This document shows, piece by piece, positions 8,397-17,922 of a DNA stretch of 64,000 nucleotides. The stretch is from assembly GCA_963810815.1 (NCBI GenBank), contig CAWEPB010000007.1, forward strand, positions 434,001 through 498,000, in the 5' to 3' direction. This DNA comes from CAVQWT01 sp963810815. GTDB lineage: Bacteria; Pseudomonadota; Gammaproteobacteria; Burkholderiales; Casimicrobiaceae. The first letter of the stretch is position 1, and every line of letters starts with the position of its first letter. The notes below the pieces were generated by a model. It saw only the letters and a list, made by a program, of their open reading frames with translations. It had not been told where the DNA came from and did no database searches. Position numbers and translations under genes: made by a program.

Positions 8397-10263
8397 TCAG
8401 GCGCCGGCGGGCGCGAGCCAGGCGTCGCGCCGCGCGATCGCCGCCGGTTCGGCGGCCCCGGCGAGCGCGAGCCAGCAGGTGTCGAGCGGCGCCGCGGCGA
8501 GCGTCAGCCGCGCCGTGAAGAGCTCGTCGCGACGAAAGGCGTGGATCTCGACGGACTCACCGGGAGCGCGGCGGCCGACCAGTTTCTCCAGCGCGTCGGA
8601 CGACGCCCGCAGCCCGTCGACGGCGACGATGGTGTCGTTGGCCGCGAGCCCCGCCAATTGCAGCGGTCCGCCGGCGTAGACGTGGACCAGCTTCGGTTCG
8701 CTGCCGCCGGCGAGCTTGCCGCCCAGCCACGCGCGTTCGTGCACCGGCGCGCCGTCCCGACCTTCCGTGGTCGCCGGGTCCCCGTGCTTGCCCGGGGTGC
8801 CGCCACGGTCGGCGCTGCCTTCGGCCGCGCGCAGCCCGAGCGTGACGCCGAATTCGGCCAGCAGCGCCGCCAGCGGCGGGTCCTCGGTGCCGTGGACGCA
8901 CCTGGCGAAGAACCCGGTGAGCGCCGTCCCGCCGAGTTCGCAGGCGAGCGCCTCGACGCCGCCTTCCGGCACGCCGACACCGGTGCGGCCATGCCGCTCC
9001 CACAGCGCTCGCATCAGCTCGTCGAGCGAACGGCCGTGGCGCCGCAGCTCGAGGTCGAGCGCCAGCGCGACGATCGCGCCCTTGGTGTAGTAGCTGACGA
9101 CCGCATTCGGCGTGTTCTCGTCCTGCCGGTAATACTTGATCCAGGCATCGAAGCTCGATTCGGCGACGCTCTGCGCGTGGCGGCCGGGCGTGCGCAGCAC
9201 CGTCGTGATGGTGCGGCCCAGGAGCCCGAGGTAGCGTTTCGCGTCGATGACGCCGCTGCGCACCAGCGCGAGGTCGTCGTAGTACGACGTGAAGCCCTCG
9301 AACACCCAGAGCTGCCGGGTGTAGTTCTCGCGGCCGAGGTCGTAGGGCGCGAACGCGGCGGGCTTGATCCGCTTGACGTTCCAGCTGTGGAAATATTCGT
9401 GGCTCGCTAGGCCGAGCAGGTTGAGATACCCATCGTCGATGCCCGTGGCGCCCGGTTGCGGCAGCTCGTCGCGGCGGCAGACCAGGCTGGTGCTGGCGCG
9501 ATGCTCGAGGCCGCCGTAGCCGTCCCCGACCGCGGCGATCTGGAAGAGGTAGCGGTCGAACGGCGCCGCCGAACCCGCGGTGCCGCCGAAGAGGTCGCAC
9601 TGCCACTGGCAGATGCGTTCGAGGTCGCGCGCGAAGCGGTCGAGGTCGGCGTGCTGCCGGCCCGACACCGCGATGTCGTGCGGCGCGCCGCCGGCGGTGA
9701 ACCGCGCCTGCGCGAAGTCGCTCATCTCGACCGGATGGTCGATCAGCTCGTCGTAGTTCGACGCCCGGTACGCGCCGAAGCCGAACTCCGCTGCCCCCGC
9801 GGCGGGCAACGTCGTCGCCACGCGCCAGCCCGCGTACGCGGGGCCCGGCCGGCGCGACGATCTCGACCGAGCAGGCGCGATCGGCCATGCCGTCGGGGCT
9901 CAGGAACACCGAAGGGCCGTTGAAGTAGCCGCGGGTGGCGTCGAGGTACGCGGTGCGCACCGACAGGTCGTAGGCATAGATGCGCGCGGTCACGGTCAGC
10001 GGACCCGCGCAGGGCGCCGCACGCCACACGTCCTTGGCCTCCTTCGCGATCGCAACGGCGGTGCCGCCGCTCTCGGCGGCGACGCTGACGAAATGGCGGG
10101 CGAATTCGCGGACGAGGTAGCTGCCGGGAATCCACACCGGCAACCGGAAGCGCTGGCCCTCGGGATGCGGATCGGCGACGGTGCACGTGACCTCGAACAG
10201 GTGCGCGTGCGGATCGACGGCGACGATGCGGTAGTGGACGGGGGGCGGGCTGGTTGTCGTCAC
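8397..10263 (-). CDS. M61 family glycyl aminopeptidase with PDZ domain (apparent frameshift)
   Basis: About 620 residues when the frame break is repaired. An N-terminal beta domain (PVHYRIVAVDPHAHLFEVTC, RLPVWIPGSYLVREFARH) is followed by the gluzincin catalytic domain with HEYFHSWNVKRIKP (HExxH Zn motif) and the downstream WVFEGFTSYYDDL Glu. A C-terminal PDZ module follows (GPLQLAGLAANDTIVAVDGL). The frame breaks at about 9843 in a CCCC run. Deleting one C joins EIVAPAGP to AYAGWRVATTLP. M61 peptidases are cytoplasmic or periplasmic aminopeptidases with a preference for Gly/Ala. No signal peptide is seen here. It is divergent from the tRNA/DUF599 region and convergent with the PEBP gene. Confidence 0.87.
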
Positions 10264-10381
10264 GGTCGAAGGAAGTGGCGCGATCGGGTCGCCCGGGGGC
10301 GAAGCGTGGCTGGGTGCCCGGAGATCGGGCCGGCTGCGATGCGGCCGGAGCGTGTCTGCCGCGGGGTCGGGAAAGGGATCC

Positions 10382-10457
10382 TGGCGCCCCGAAGACGAAT
10401 CGAACGTCCGACCTGCCCCTTAGGAGGGGGCTGCTCTATCCACTGAGCTACCGGGGC
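10382..10457 (-). tRNA. tRNA-Arg (anticodon CCT)
   Basis: A full cloverleaf reads on the minus strand. The acceptor stem is GCCCCGG/TCGGGGC, the D arm GCTC...GAGC, the anticodon stem GCCCC/GGGGC with loop CTCCTAA (anticodon CCT), and the T stem GGACG/CGTCT with loop TTCGATT. The discriminator is G and CCA is encoded (10384-10382). It would decode AGG. It stands alone between two divergent protein genes. Confidence 0.95.
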
Positions 10458-10607
10458 GTGGACCCGCGATTGTACAAGACGCCATCGACACCCGGCACCG
10501 GGCCGAGCCCCGAGGCCGCTTCCGGGTGCTTGGCAGCGTCGCGGCCCGCGCCTACACTCGAACCGGCGGTTCGGTTCCCCCTTGTTCCCCCTGTTGCTGC
10601 GCCCCCA

Positions 10608-11300
10608 ATGTTCCAGCGTCTCGTCACCCTGTTCTCTCCGGCCGACTGGCTCGCGCTCGCCGTGTTCCTGGCCGGGTGGATCGGCTACAGCTGGTACGCC
10701 GACCGCGCCGCCCGCAGCGAATACGGACTGCGCGGCGTGACGCGCAAGCTGCGCTACGACTGGGCGAAGCAGATGGTGGCGCGGGAGAACCGCATCGTCG
10801 ACGGGGCGCTCACCGGCAACCTGATGCAGAGCGTTTCGTTCTACGCCAACACGACGATCTACATCATCGCCGGACTGATCGCCGTCGCCGGCACCCTGGA
10901 CCGGCTGATGAGCATCACCGAGGACCTCCCGTTCGCCCGCGTCCAGACACGGGAGATCATCGAGGCGAAGCTGTTCCTGCTGATCGGGATCTTCATCTTC
11001 GCGTACTTCAAGTTCACCTGGGCGCTGCGGCAGTACAACTTCCTGTCGATCCTGATCGGCAGCGCGCCCGACCGGCAGGCGCCGGCCCAGGTCGCCGAGC
11101 CGCACGTCGTCCGCTTCGCGACGGTCAACACGCTCGCCGGGGACGAATTCAACCGCGGCATCCGCGCGTACTACTTCGGCTTCGCCGCGCTCGCGTGGTT
11201 CGTCCACCCGTTCGTCGTGATGTCGACGACGGTGCTGATCCTGGCGGTGCTCTACCGCCGGGACTTCATGTCGAAGACGCTGCGCGCGCTCGCCGACTGA
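10608..11300 (+). CDS. DUF599 family integral membrane protein
   Basis: A 230-residue protein with four clear hydrophobic segments (about residues 11-28, 74-94, 118-138 and 193-220). It contains the DUF599 signatures YADRAARSEYGLRGVTRKLR, NTTIYIIAGLIAVAGTLDRL, FLLIGIFIFAYFKFTWALRQYN and GIRAYYFGFAALAWFVHPF. The family is widespread in proteobacteria and plants and has no assigned function. The start follows a CCCCCA stretch with no good ribosome-binding site, so the exact N-terminus is uncertain. It is convergent with tag. Confidence 0.82.
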   Translation: MFQRLVTLFSPADWLALAVFLAGWIGYSWYADRAARSEYGLRGVTRKLRYDWAKQMVARENRIVDGALTGNLMQSVSFYANTTIYIIAGLIAVAGTLDRLMSITEDLPFARVQTREIIEAKLFLLIGIFIFAYFKFTWALRQYNFLSILIGSAPDRQAPAQVAEPHVVRFATVNTLAGDEFNRGIRAYYFGFAALAWFVHPFVVMSTTVLILAVLYRRDFMSKTLRALAD

Positions 11301-11365
11301 CCGGTCGCGGGGCCGGGTCGCGGGCGCAGGGCGGCGGCGCGGCGCGGTCCGGGCCGGTGCGGCGG

Positions 11366-11953
11366 TCAGCGCGCGATCGGCCGCCGCAGCTCGCGGTGCC
11401 GCGGACAGCTCGTCAGGTGATCGTTGACGAGGCCGGTCGCCTGCATGAACGCATAGACGATCGTCGAGCCGACGAACTTGAACCCGCGCCGTGCGAGCGC
11501 CTTGGCCAGCGCATCGGATTCCGGTGTCTTCGCCGGCACGTCGGACAGCGCGCGCCGGGCGTTCTGCCGCGGCGCGCCGCCGACGAAGGTCCAGACCCAC
11601 GCATCGAAGCTCCCGAACTCGCGCTGCACGGCAAGGAACGCCTTCGCGTTGCCGACGGCGCTCTCGATCTTGCCGCGGTGGCGGACGATCGCCGGATCGA
11701 CCACCAGCCGGTCGACGCGGCGGGTGTCGAAGCGGGCGACCCTGGCGGGATCGAAGCCGGCGAAGGCGGCGCGATAGCCGTCGCGCTTGTTCAGGATGGT
11801 CGACCAGGACAGCCCTGCCTGTGCACCTTCCAGGACCAGGAACTCGAAGAACACCCGGTCGTCGTGCACGGGGACGCCCCACTCGGTATCGTGGTACGCG
11901 CGGTAGGCGTCGCTGGCTTCGGCCCAGGGACAGCGGGAGGGAGCAGCGGTCAT
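11366..11953 (-). CDS. tag: DNA-3-methyladenine glycosylase I (Tag)
   Basis: A 195-residue base-excision repair enzyme that removes 3-methyladenine. It begins with RCPWAEASDAYRAYHDTEWG (Zn ligand Cys and His, plus the substrate-pocket Trp), followed by GAQAGLSWSTILNKRDGYRAAF and the helix-hairpin-helix-type core. It ends with LVNDHLTSCPRH, which provides the second His/Cys Zn pair expected for Tag. An alternative ATG lies 18 bases upstream (11971). No operon partner is visible; aat starts about 100 bases away on the other strand. Confidence 0.93.
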   Translation of the reverse strand: MTAAPSRCPWAEASDAYRAYHDTEWGVPVHDDRVFFEFLVLEGAQAGLSWSTILNKRDGYRAAFAGFDPARVARFDTRRVDRLVVDPAIVRHRGKIESAVGNAKAFLAVQREFGSFDAWVWTFVGGAPRQNARRALSDVPAKTPESDALAKALARRGFKFVGSTIVYAFMQATGLVNDHLTSCPRHRELRRPIAR

Positions 11954-12054
11954 GACGGTCGTGGGGCCCATGGCGGTCGTCGGCGCGTGGCCGTGATCGG
12001 AATGCCGCCAGTCTAGCCGCCCTCCGGGCCGCGAAGTCAGGCAGAATCCGCCGC

Positions 12055-12765
12055 GTGATTCCGATCCTGCGTCCCGGCGAGCCGTTCCCGCCACTCGAGC
12101 ATGCGCTGGCTTACCCCGACGGCTTGCTCGCCGCCGGCGGCGACCTCGCGCCGGGCACGCTGATCGACGCCTACACGCGCGGCATCTTCCCGTGGTCGGC
12201 CGAGGGCCAGCCGCTGCTGTGGTGGAGCCCCGACCCGCGGATGGTGCTGCCGTTGGCGGAGTTCCGGGTGCGCCGTTCGCTGGCGAAGCGGATCCGCCAG
12301 CGCCCGTATGCGATCCGCTGCGACACGGCCTTCCGCGCGGTGATCGAGGCGTGCTCGGCCACGCCACGCCCCGGGCAGGACGGGACCTGGATCACCGGCG
12401 CGATGATCGACGCCTACTGCCGGCTGCACACGCTGGGTTACGCGCACTCGGTCGAGGCCTGGGACGGCGATCGCCTGGTCGGCGGCCTCTACGGCATCGC
12501 CCTCGGTCGCGTGTTCTTCGGCGAGTCGATGTTCGCGCACGCGAGCGACGCGTCCAAGATCGCACTGGCGCATCTGGTCGCGCAGCTCGGGCGTCTCGGC
12601 GTGCCGCTGATCGACTGCCAGCAGCAGACCGAGCACCTGGCCAGCTTCGGCGCGCGGCCGGTGCCGCGGCGCGAATTTGCCCGGCTTCTGGCCGAGTTGA
12701 TACACTCGCACGCGCCTCCCGGCGGCTGGGCCGCCGGCGCGCTCGCCCTCGACCATCCCGCGTGA
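12055..12765 (+). CDS. aat: Leucyl/phenylalanyl-tRNA--protein transferase
   Basis: A 236-residue Aat with a GTG start. It transfers Leu or Phe from tRNA to proteins with N-terminal Lys or Arg, marking them for ClpS/ClpAP. Family blocks are FPPLEHALAYPDGLLAAGGDL, AYTRGIFPW with LLWWSPDPRMVL, YCRLHTLGYAHSVEAW, and GLYGIALGRVFFGESMF. The C-terminal block is IDCQQQTEHLASFGA. The stop overlaps the GTG of the next gene (GTGA), coupling it to the second N-degron transferase. The two together cover both secondary destabilising residue classes. Confidence 0.95.
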   Translation: MIPILRPGEPFPPLEHALAYPDGLLAAGGDLAPGTLIDAYTRGIFPWSAEGQPLLWWSPDPRMVLPLAEFRVRRSLAKRIRQRPYAIRCDTAFRAVIEACSATPRPGQDGTWITGAMIDAYCRLHTLGYAHSVEAWDGDRLVGGLYGIALGRVFFGESMFAHASDASKIALAHLVAQLGRLGVPLIDCQQQTEHLASFGARPVPRREFARLLAELIHSHAPPGGWAAGALALDHPA

Positions 12766-13598
12766 CCCGCCTCAACGACCTTCCGCTCGCCGCGCTGCAG
12801 TTCTACGCGACCGCCCCGTATCCGTGCAGCTACCTGCCGGACCGGCTGGCGCGCTCGCAGGTGGCGACACCGTCGCACCTGATCGACAGCCGCGTCTACA
12901 GCGAGCTCGTCGGGCTGGGCTTTCGTCGCAGCGGCGCGTTCACCTACCGGCCGTATTGCGACCACTGCCGCGCGTGCGTGCCCGTGCGGGTGCCGGTGGC
13001 GCGGTTCGTCGCGACGCGGACGCAGCGTCGCGTGGCGCGCGACCACGCGCACCTGGCCGCGGTCCGGCGCGAGCTCGCCTTCGACGCCGAGCACTACGCG
13101 CTGTACCTGCGCTACCAGCGGCACCGCCATCCCGGCGGCGGCATGGACCAGGACAGCCGCGAGCAGTACCAGCACTTCCTGCTCCACAGCAACGTCGCGA
13201 CCGAGCTGATCGAATTTCGCGAAGGCGGCGCGCTGCGGATGGTGAGTCTGGTCGACCGGCTGGTCGACGGCCTGTCGTCGGTCTACACGTTTTTCGAGCC
13301 GGGACTGCCGGGAACGAGCTACGGCACCTGGAACATTCTCTGGCAGATCGCGCGCGCCCGCGCGCTCGGGCTGCCGCACCTGTACCTGGGCTACTGGATC
13401 GCGCAGAGCCGCAAGATGGCCTACAAGGCGAGCTTCCGTCCGATCGAGGGGCTGGTCGGTGGCGTATGGCAACCGCTGCAGCAGCCACTGCAGCAGCCCC
13501 TGCATCATCCCCTGCGGCAGCCGCTGCCGGCGCGGGCGGAGGCCCGCGATGCGGCGCCTGTCGACCGCGCCGAGGGCGACGTCGCCGACGGCATCTAG
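12762..13598 (+). CDS. bpt: Aspartate/glutamate leucyltransferase (arginyltransferase family)
   Basis: A 278-residue Bpt/Ate1-like enzyme that adds Leu to proteins starting with Asp or Glu. Characteristic stretches are YPCSYLPDRLARSQVATP, SGAFTYRPYCDHCRACVPVR (Cys-rich catalytic/metal motif), YLRYQRHRHPGGGMDQDS, and SLVDRLVDGLSSVYTFFEP. The last blocks are LGLPHLYLGYWI and KMAYKASFRPIE. The GTG start is translationally coupled to aat. After the normal end of the family (about residue 235) there is an extra 45-residue tail of repeated Gln-Pro-Leu units followed by an acidic/Ala-rich end. This tail is unlikely to be catalytic. Confidence 0.92.
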   Translation: MTRLNDLPLAALQFYATAPYPCSYLPDRLARSQVATPSHLIDSRVYSELVGLGFRRSGAFTYRPYCDHCRACVPVRVPVARFVATRTQRRVARDHAHLAAVRRELAFDAEHYALYLRYQRHRHPGGGMDQDSREQYQHFLLHSNVATELIEFREGGALRMVSLVDRLVDGLSSVYTFFEPGLPGTSYGTWNILWQIARARALGLPHLYLGYWIAQSRKMAYKASFRPIEGLVGGVWQPLQQPLQQPLHHPLRQPLPARAEARDAAPVDRAEGDVADGI

Positions 13599-13635
13599 AC
13601 CGCGGCCGCGGCCCGAAGCGTCGTCGCGCGGTCGC

Positions 13636-14616
13636 TCAGGTCCGCGGCGAGCCGATCCGCAGGTGCGCCGAACCGACGGAAAAGCTTGCCCCGAAGCCGA
13701 CGAGGACCGCGTCGTCGCCGGGCCGGGCGCGGCCGCTCCGAAGCAGTTCGTCGACCAGCAGCGGGATGCTCGCCGACGACGTGTTGCCGGTGCGTTCGAA
13801 CGACGCGCACAGCCGCTCGCGCGGGATCCCCAGCTTGTCGCAGGCCGGCTCGAGGATGCGCGTCAGGTTCGCCTGGTGCGGGACCAGCCAGTCGACTTCG
13901 ACGCCGGCCGCCTGGTACTGGCGGACCTCGGAGAGCAGGATCTCGATGGCGCCCAGCGCCACCGGCGGCCCCGCCATGTACCAGCGCGCCTCGATCGGCA
14001 CCGGCACGTCGGGCCGGTGGGCCTGCATGCCGCCGCCCCGCACCAGCCCGATGCTGTCGCGGTCGATCCTCGACGTGAGCCGGACCGACTCGAGCGTCGC
14101 CCGCGCCGGGCCGTCCGGCGCCAGCAGCATGCCCGCCGCGGCGTCGCCGAACAGCGTCGAGATGCCGAACGCCTTGTTGTCGTAGCGCAGGCAGCGCGAG
14201 CTGAATTCGATGGCGAGCACGGCCACCTTCCGCTGGCCGAGCGCGCGCAGCGTCGACGCGCCGATGCCGAGGCCGTACATGAAGCCGGTGCAGGCGTTGC
14301 TCGAGACGTCGAGGACGAACGGATGACCGAGTTCGGGGTGGACGACCCGCGCGGCAGCCACGAGCTGCTGCGAGAGGCCCGGAAAGCCCTGGGTGCTCGA
14401 CGACGAGACGATCACCGCATCGAGTTCGTCCCAACCGGCGCCGGCATCCGCGAGCAGGCGCTCGAGGAGCTGGAGCCCGGTGCCGACCGGACTCGCGTCC
14501 GGCGCGAAGAACCGGCGCTCGACCAGGCCGGTCTTGCGGTGGATATCGCCGGCGCGCGAGCGCGTCGCCGCGCTGTCCTCGACCGGTGCGTGGGCACCGG
14601 AGCCGTGGATCAGCAT
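13636..14616 (-). CDS. Beta-ketoacyl-ACP synthase III-like protein
   Basis: Thiolase-fold condensing enzyme of the FabH class. From the first ATG (14616) it has 326 residues with Cys109 (SSNACTGF), His247 (PHQANLTR) and Asn278 (GNTSSASIP) forming the expected Cys-His-Asn triad. The family N-terminus (VVATASLLPDTIVSNAEIGE) is encoded in the same frame upstream, to about 14703, so the true protein is longer. No ATG, GTG or TTG is available there in frame; the start may be a CTG at 14703, or a base may be wrong. It lies downstream of the FabZ-like gene and next to rpfC/rpfF. That suggests a role in acyl-chain supply for a signal or specialised lipid rather than bulk fatty-acid synthesis (inference). 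Confidence 0.83.
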   Translation of the reverse strand: MLIHGSGAHAPVEDSAATRSRAGDIHRKTGLVERRFFAPDASPVGTGLQLLERLLADAGAGWDELDAVIVSSSSTQGFPGLSQQLVAAARVVHPELGHPFVLDVSSNACTGFMYGLGIGASTLRALGQRKVAVLAIEFSSRCLRYDNKAFGISTLFGDAAAGMLLAPDGPARATLESVRLTSRIDRDSIGLVRGGGMQAHRPDVPVPIEARWYMAGPPVALGAIEILLSEVRQYQAAGVEVDWLVPHQANLTRILEPACDKLGIPRERLCASFERTGNTSSASIPLLVDELLRSGRARPGDDAVLVGFGASFSVGSAHLRIGSPRT

Positions 14617-14773
14617 CTCGCCGATCTCGGCGTTGGAGACGATGGTGTCCGGCAGCAGGCTTGCGGTCGCGACGACGGGAACGGGGAAGCTCAGATGGGT
14701 CTCCAGCGGGGGCGCGGACGTGGACGAAGCGGGCGATGATACGGGACGCCGTGATTCGGCGTCATGACCCCGG

Positions 14774-15265
14774 TCAAGACGCCGTCGGCGTCGGCTGCAC
14801 CTGTTCGTCCGACGTGGTGTCGCGGATGAACGCCGTCATTTCGGCCTCGCAGACCATGTCGCCGTCGACGCTGGCGACGCCGTGGATCTTGGCGAACCCG
14901 CGCCGCGACCGGATCAGCTTCGCATCGAGGACGAGTTCGTCACCCGGCACCACGTTGCGGCCGAAGCGGGCGTTCTCGACCGCCGCGAAGAAGATCAGCG
15001 AACCCCCGTGCGGCTTCATCAGCCCGGAATAGTGGGTCAGCACCCCGGATGCCTGGGCCAGCGCCTCCAGCACCAGGACCTGCGGCATCTCCATCCGGTC
15101 CGGCGCCATGCCCTGGAAAAACGGCTCGTTGCACGAAACGAGCTTCACCACGCGCACCGATTCTCCCGGAACCCCGCCGGCGACGCGGTCGACCAGCAGG
15201 AACGGAAACCGGTGGGCGATGTGCTTGAGGATCTCGTTGACGTCGGCAGGGGCGATGGCGTTCAA
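14774..15265 (-). CDS. Divergent FabZ-like 3-hydroxyacyl-ACP dehydratase
   Basis: A 163-residue hot-dog-fold protein from a TTG start at 15265; no ATG fits the conserved N-terminus, and AGAAGAG lies upstream. It keeps the FabZ catalytic His (H18, HIAHRFPFLLVDR) and Glu (E67, VLVLEALAQASG). The usual GHFP...MPGVL block reads GMAPDRMEMPQVL, so the second His and the PGV turn are absent. It also lacks the usual acyltransferase neighbours (lpxD/lpxA/fabZ) and is instead paired with a KAS III-like gene, divergent from rpfC. It is probably a specialised dehydratase or hydroxyacyl-ACP-handling protein. Activity is unproven. Confidence 0.8.
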   Translation of the reverse strand: MNAIAPADVNEILKHIAHRFPFLLVDRVAGGVPGESVRVVKLVSCNEPFFQGMAPDRMEMPQVLVLEALAQASGVLTHYSGLMKPHGGSLIFFAAVENARFGRNVVPGDELVLDAKLIRSRRGFAKIHGVASVDGDMVCEAEMTAFIRDTTSDEQVQPTPTAS

Positions 15266-15505
15266 GGGACGCTCTTCTGGTCGGGACGCGCCGCGATGGG
15301 CGCCGAGGCGCGCCGGACGCGCGATGATGCGCTGCGGCACGAACGTCGAAGGATACCCGACGACGCCGGCGGCGGGTAGCCCGGGGCGGGTGCGGGCCGG
15401 CTGGACGGGGCCGGGGGTGTCGACCGCGACGGCACGCGCCATCCTTCCCGGTCTGGCGGGGACGGCGATCGGCCTCCGGCATGCGGATTGCTTTGGCTTG
15501 TGCAA

Positions 15506-15560
15506 GCGGCCCGCCGGCAGCGAGAGCGCCCTACGGGACTGGGGCGTGCCGGCGGGCCGC
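15506..15560. repeat. 14-bp perfect inverted repeat between the fabZ-like gene and rpfC
   Basis: The arms GCGGCCCGCCGGCA (15506-15519) and TGCCGGCGGGCCGC (15547-15560) are exact reverse complements separated by 27 bases. The spacer contains further CGCCC/GGGCG pairing, so a long structured hairpin is possible on either strand. No T-run follows on either side, so it is not a standard intrinsic terminator. It lies in the 417-base non-coding region that holds the divergent promoters of the fabZ/KAS III pair and rpfC. I see no other gene in that region. Confidence 0.6.
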
Positions 15561-15682
15561 CAACGATCCGGAGGCTTCGCGGAACGTCCGCGGGGCCCCC
15601 GCCGCCGGCGACTGACGGAAGGCGGCACATTTCGACCCGCGCCCCTGGCTTTCTGGCGGCGGCGCGCCGCGTGAGGGGTAGA

Positions 15683-17922
15683 ATGCCGGCTTTCCTTGCC
15701 GAACTGCGCGCCGACCTGATGACCCGCTGGCTGACCCGTGCCGGTTGGAAGACGATGCTCGCCGCGGCTCCCAAGCCGGAGCTCGAGCAGGTCCTGCTGC
15801 GGATCGCGGTGCCGCTGCTCGCCACGCTGTGGCTGGTCGGCGATTGGGCTGATCCACGGCGAACTCGACCCCGGCGAGGCCCACGGCCTGATCTTCGCCG
15901 TCGCCTTCCTCGCATTCGGCGTCGGGATGCTGTTCCTGTTGCTGGGCACCCGGCAGCAGGGGCGCATCGTCGTCGTGCGCCGGGTGATCGGCATCGTCGC
16001 CGACAACGCCGCGAACGGCTACTTCATGTACGTCGTCGGCGAAGGCGGCGCCATCGTCTTCGGCGTCTACCTGTTCGTCACCTTCGGCAACGGCTTCCGC
16101 TACGGGCGGACGTATCTTCACGTCTCGCAGGTGCTGTCGCTCGCCAGTTTCGGCATCGTCCTGCTGCTCTCGAAATTCTGGTCGCAGCACCCGTGGATCG
16201 GCGCCGGGATGATGCTCGCGCTGCTGGTGCTGCCGTTCTACGTCGGCGTGCTGGCGCAGCGGATCACCGAGGCGAAGCGCCGCGCCGACGAGGCGAACGC
16301 CGCCAAGGGCCGGTTCCTCGCCAACGTCAGCCACGAGATGCGCACGCCGCTCAACGGCGTGATCGCGATGTCGGACCTGCTGCGCGAAACCAGCATGTCC
16401 GAATCGCAGCGCGAAATCGTCGAGACGCTGTCGACCTCGGCGCAGCTCGCGCTGGCCCAGATCGAGGACGTCCTCGACATGGGCAAGATCGAGGCCGGTC
16501 GCATCGAGATCCGGACCCAGCCGTTCATGCTCGGCAAGCTGCTGACCGACGTCGTCAAGGTCGTGCTGCCGCAGGCGCGCTACAAGGGCCTCACCGTCAC
16601 CACCGAGATCGAGCCGGCGGTGTCGGGTGGCTTCGTCGGCGATCCGCACCACCTGCGGCAGGTGCTGCTCAACCTGCTGTCGAACGCGGTCAAGTTCACC
16701 GAGAGCGGCGGCGTCACGCTGCGGGCCCGGCTCCGCGACCGCGCCAACGACGTCGGCATCGTCCGCATCGAGGTGCAGGACACCGGCATCGGCATTCCGG
16801 CCGAGAAGCAGGCGACCATCTTCGAACCGTTCACGCAAGCCGACGATTCGATCACCCGCGTGTACGGCGGCACGGGCCTGGGGACGACGATCGCCCGCCA
16901 GCTGGCCGGCCTGATGGGCGGAGAGATCGGCGTCGTCAGCAATCCCGGCGAGGGCAGCGTGTTCTGGGTCGAGCTGCCGCTTCCGGTCGCCCCGCCCGAA
17001 TCCAAGTTCACCGAGGAACTCGCGGCCGCTGTCGCCGTCGCGACGCGCAACGCGCCGACGGCCCCGACCCAGTTCGTCGCGTCTGCCGCCGGAGCCAAGG
17101 TCCACAAGATTCGCGGCGCGCGGGTGCTGGTCGCCGAGGACAACCCGACCAACCAGCGCGTGACCCAGCTCATCCTCGAGTCGGGCGGCCACGTTCCCGT
17201 CATCGTGGGCAACGGCGACGAGGCACTCGACGCGCTGGAAGAGGGCGGGTTCGACATCGCGCTGCTCGACCTCTCGATGCCGGTCGTCTCGGGGCTGGAA
17301 GCGCTGAAGCTCTACCGCTTCGCCGCGGAGGCGCCGATTCCGGTGCTGATCCTGTCGGCCAACGTCACCACCGAGATCATCGCCGAATGCATGGGGGCCG
17401 GCGCCGCGGAGTTCGTCGCCAAGCCGGTGCGGGCGTCGGTGCTCCTCGACGCCATCGACCGGCACCTCGCCGAGGAAGCGTCGACGCGGGGCCGCACGGC
17501 CACGCCGAGCGCGCACCGACGAGCGGCCGTCGCTGACCGTCGTCGATACGCCCCCGCTCGAGGCGCGGGTCGTCGCCGAACTTGCCGGACTGTCGAAGGA
17601 TCCGACCTTCGTCGAGCGCCTCGTCCGCGGCTTCCGCAGCGACTGCGACCGGCTGGTCGGCGACATCGCCAACGGACTTGCCAGCCGCAACTACGAGGCG
17701 GTCAAGGACGCGGCGCACGCGTTGAAGGGTGGCGCCGGCAGCGTCGGCGCCGCGCTGCTCGTGCAGTTCGCCATCCGGCTGGAGAAGTCCTCGCACGAGA
17801 CGCTGCGGCTGCGCGCCAGCGCGCTGAGCGAAGAGGCGCGCGTCCTCGCCGACCGGACCTTTGCCGCCCTCGACGAACATCTCGCCAAGCGCGAGCCCCT
17901 GCCGCGCTCGTCCACGCCCTGA
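15683..17922 (+). CDS. rpfC: RpfC-type DSF sensor hybrid histidine kinase (two apparent frameshifts)
   Basis: A ~745-residue membrane sensor after repair of frame breaks near 15845 and 17505. The N-terminal half has about five hydrophobic helices ending in TFGNGFRYGRTYLHVSQ, which resembles the Xanthomonas RpfC input region. HisKA follows with FLANVSHEMRTPLNG, then HATPase with LLSNAVKFT, DTGIGIPAE and GGTGLGTTI, then a receiver (VLVAEDNPTNQRV, LLDLSMPVVSG). The C-terminal HPt domain has DAAHALKGGAGSVGAA. RpfC senses DSF, phosphorylates RpfG and in Xanthomonas also binds and restrains RpfF. GAGGGG 5 bases before the ATG at 15683 supports the start; a second ATG is at 15719. It is convergent with rpfF. 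Confidence 0.88.
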
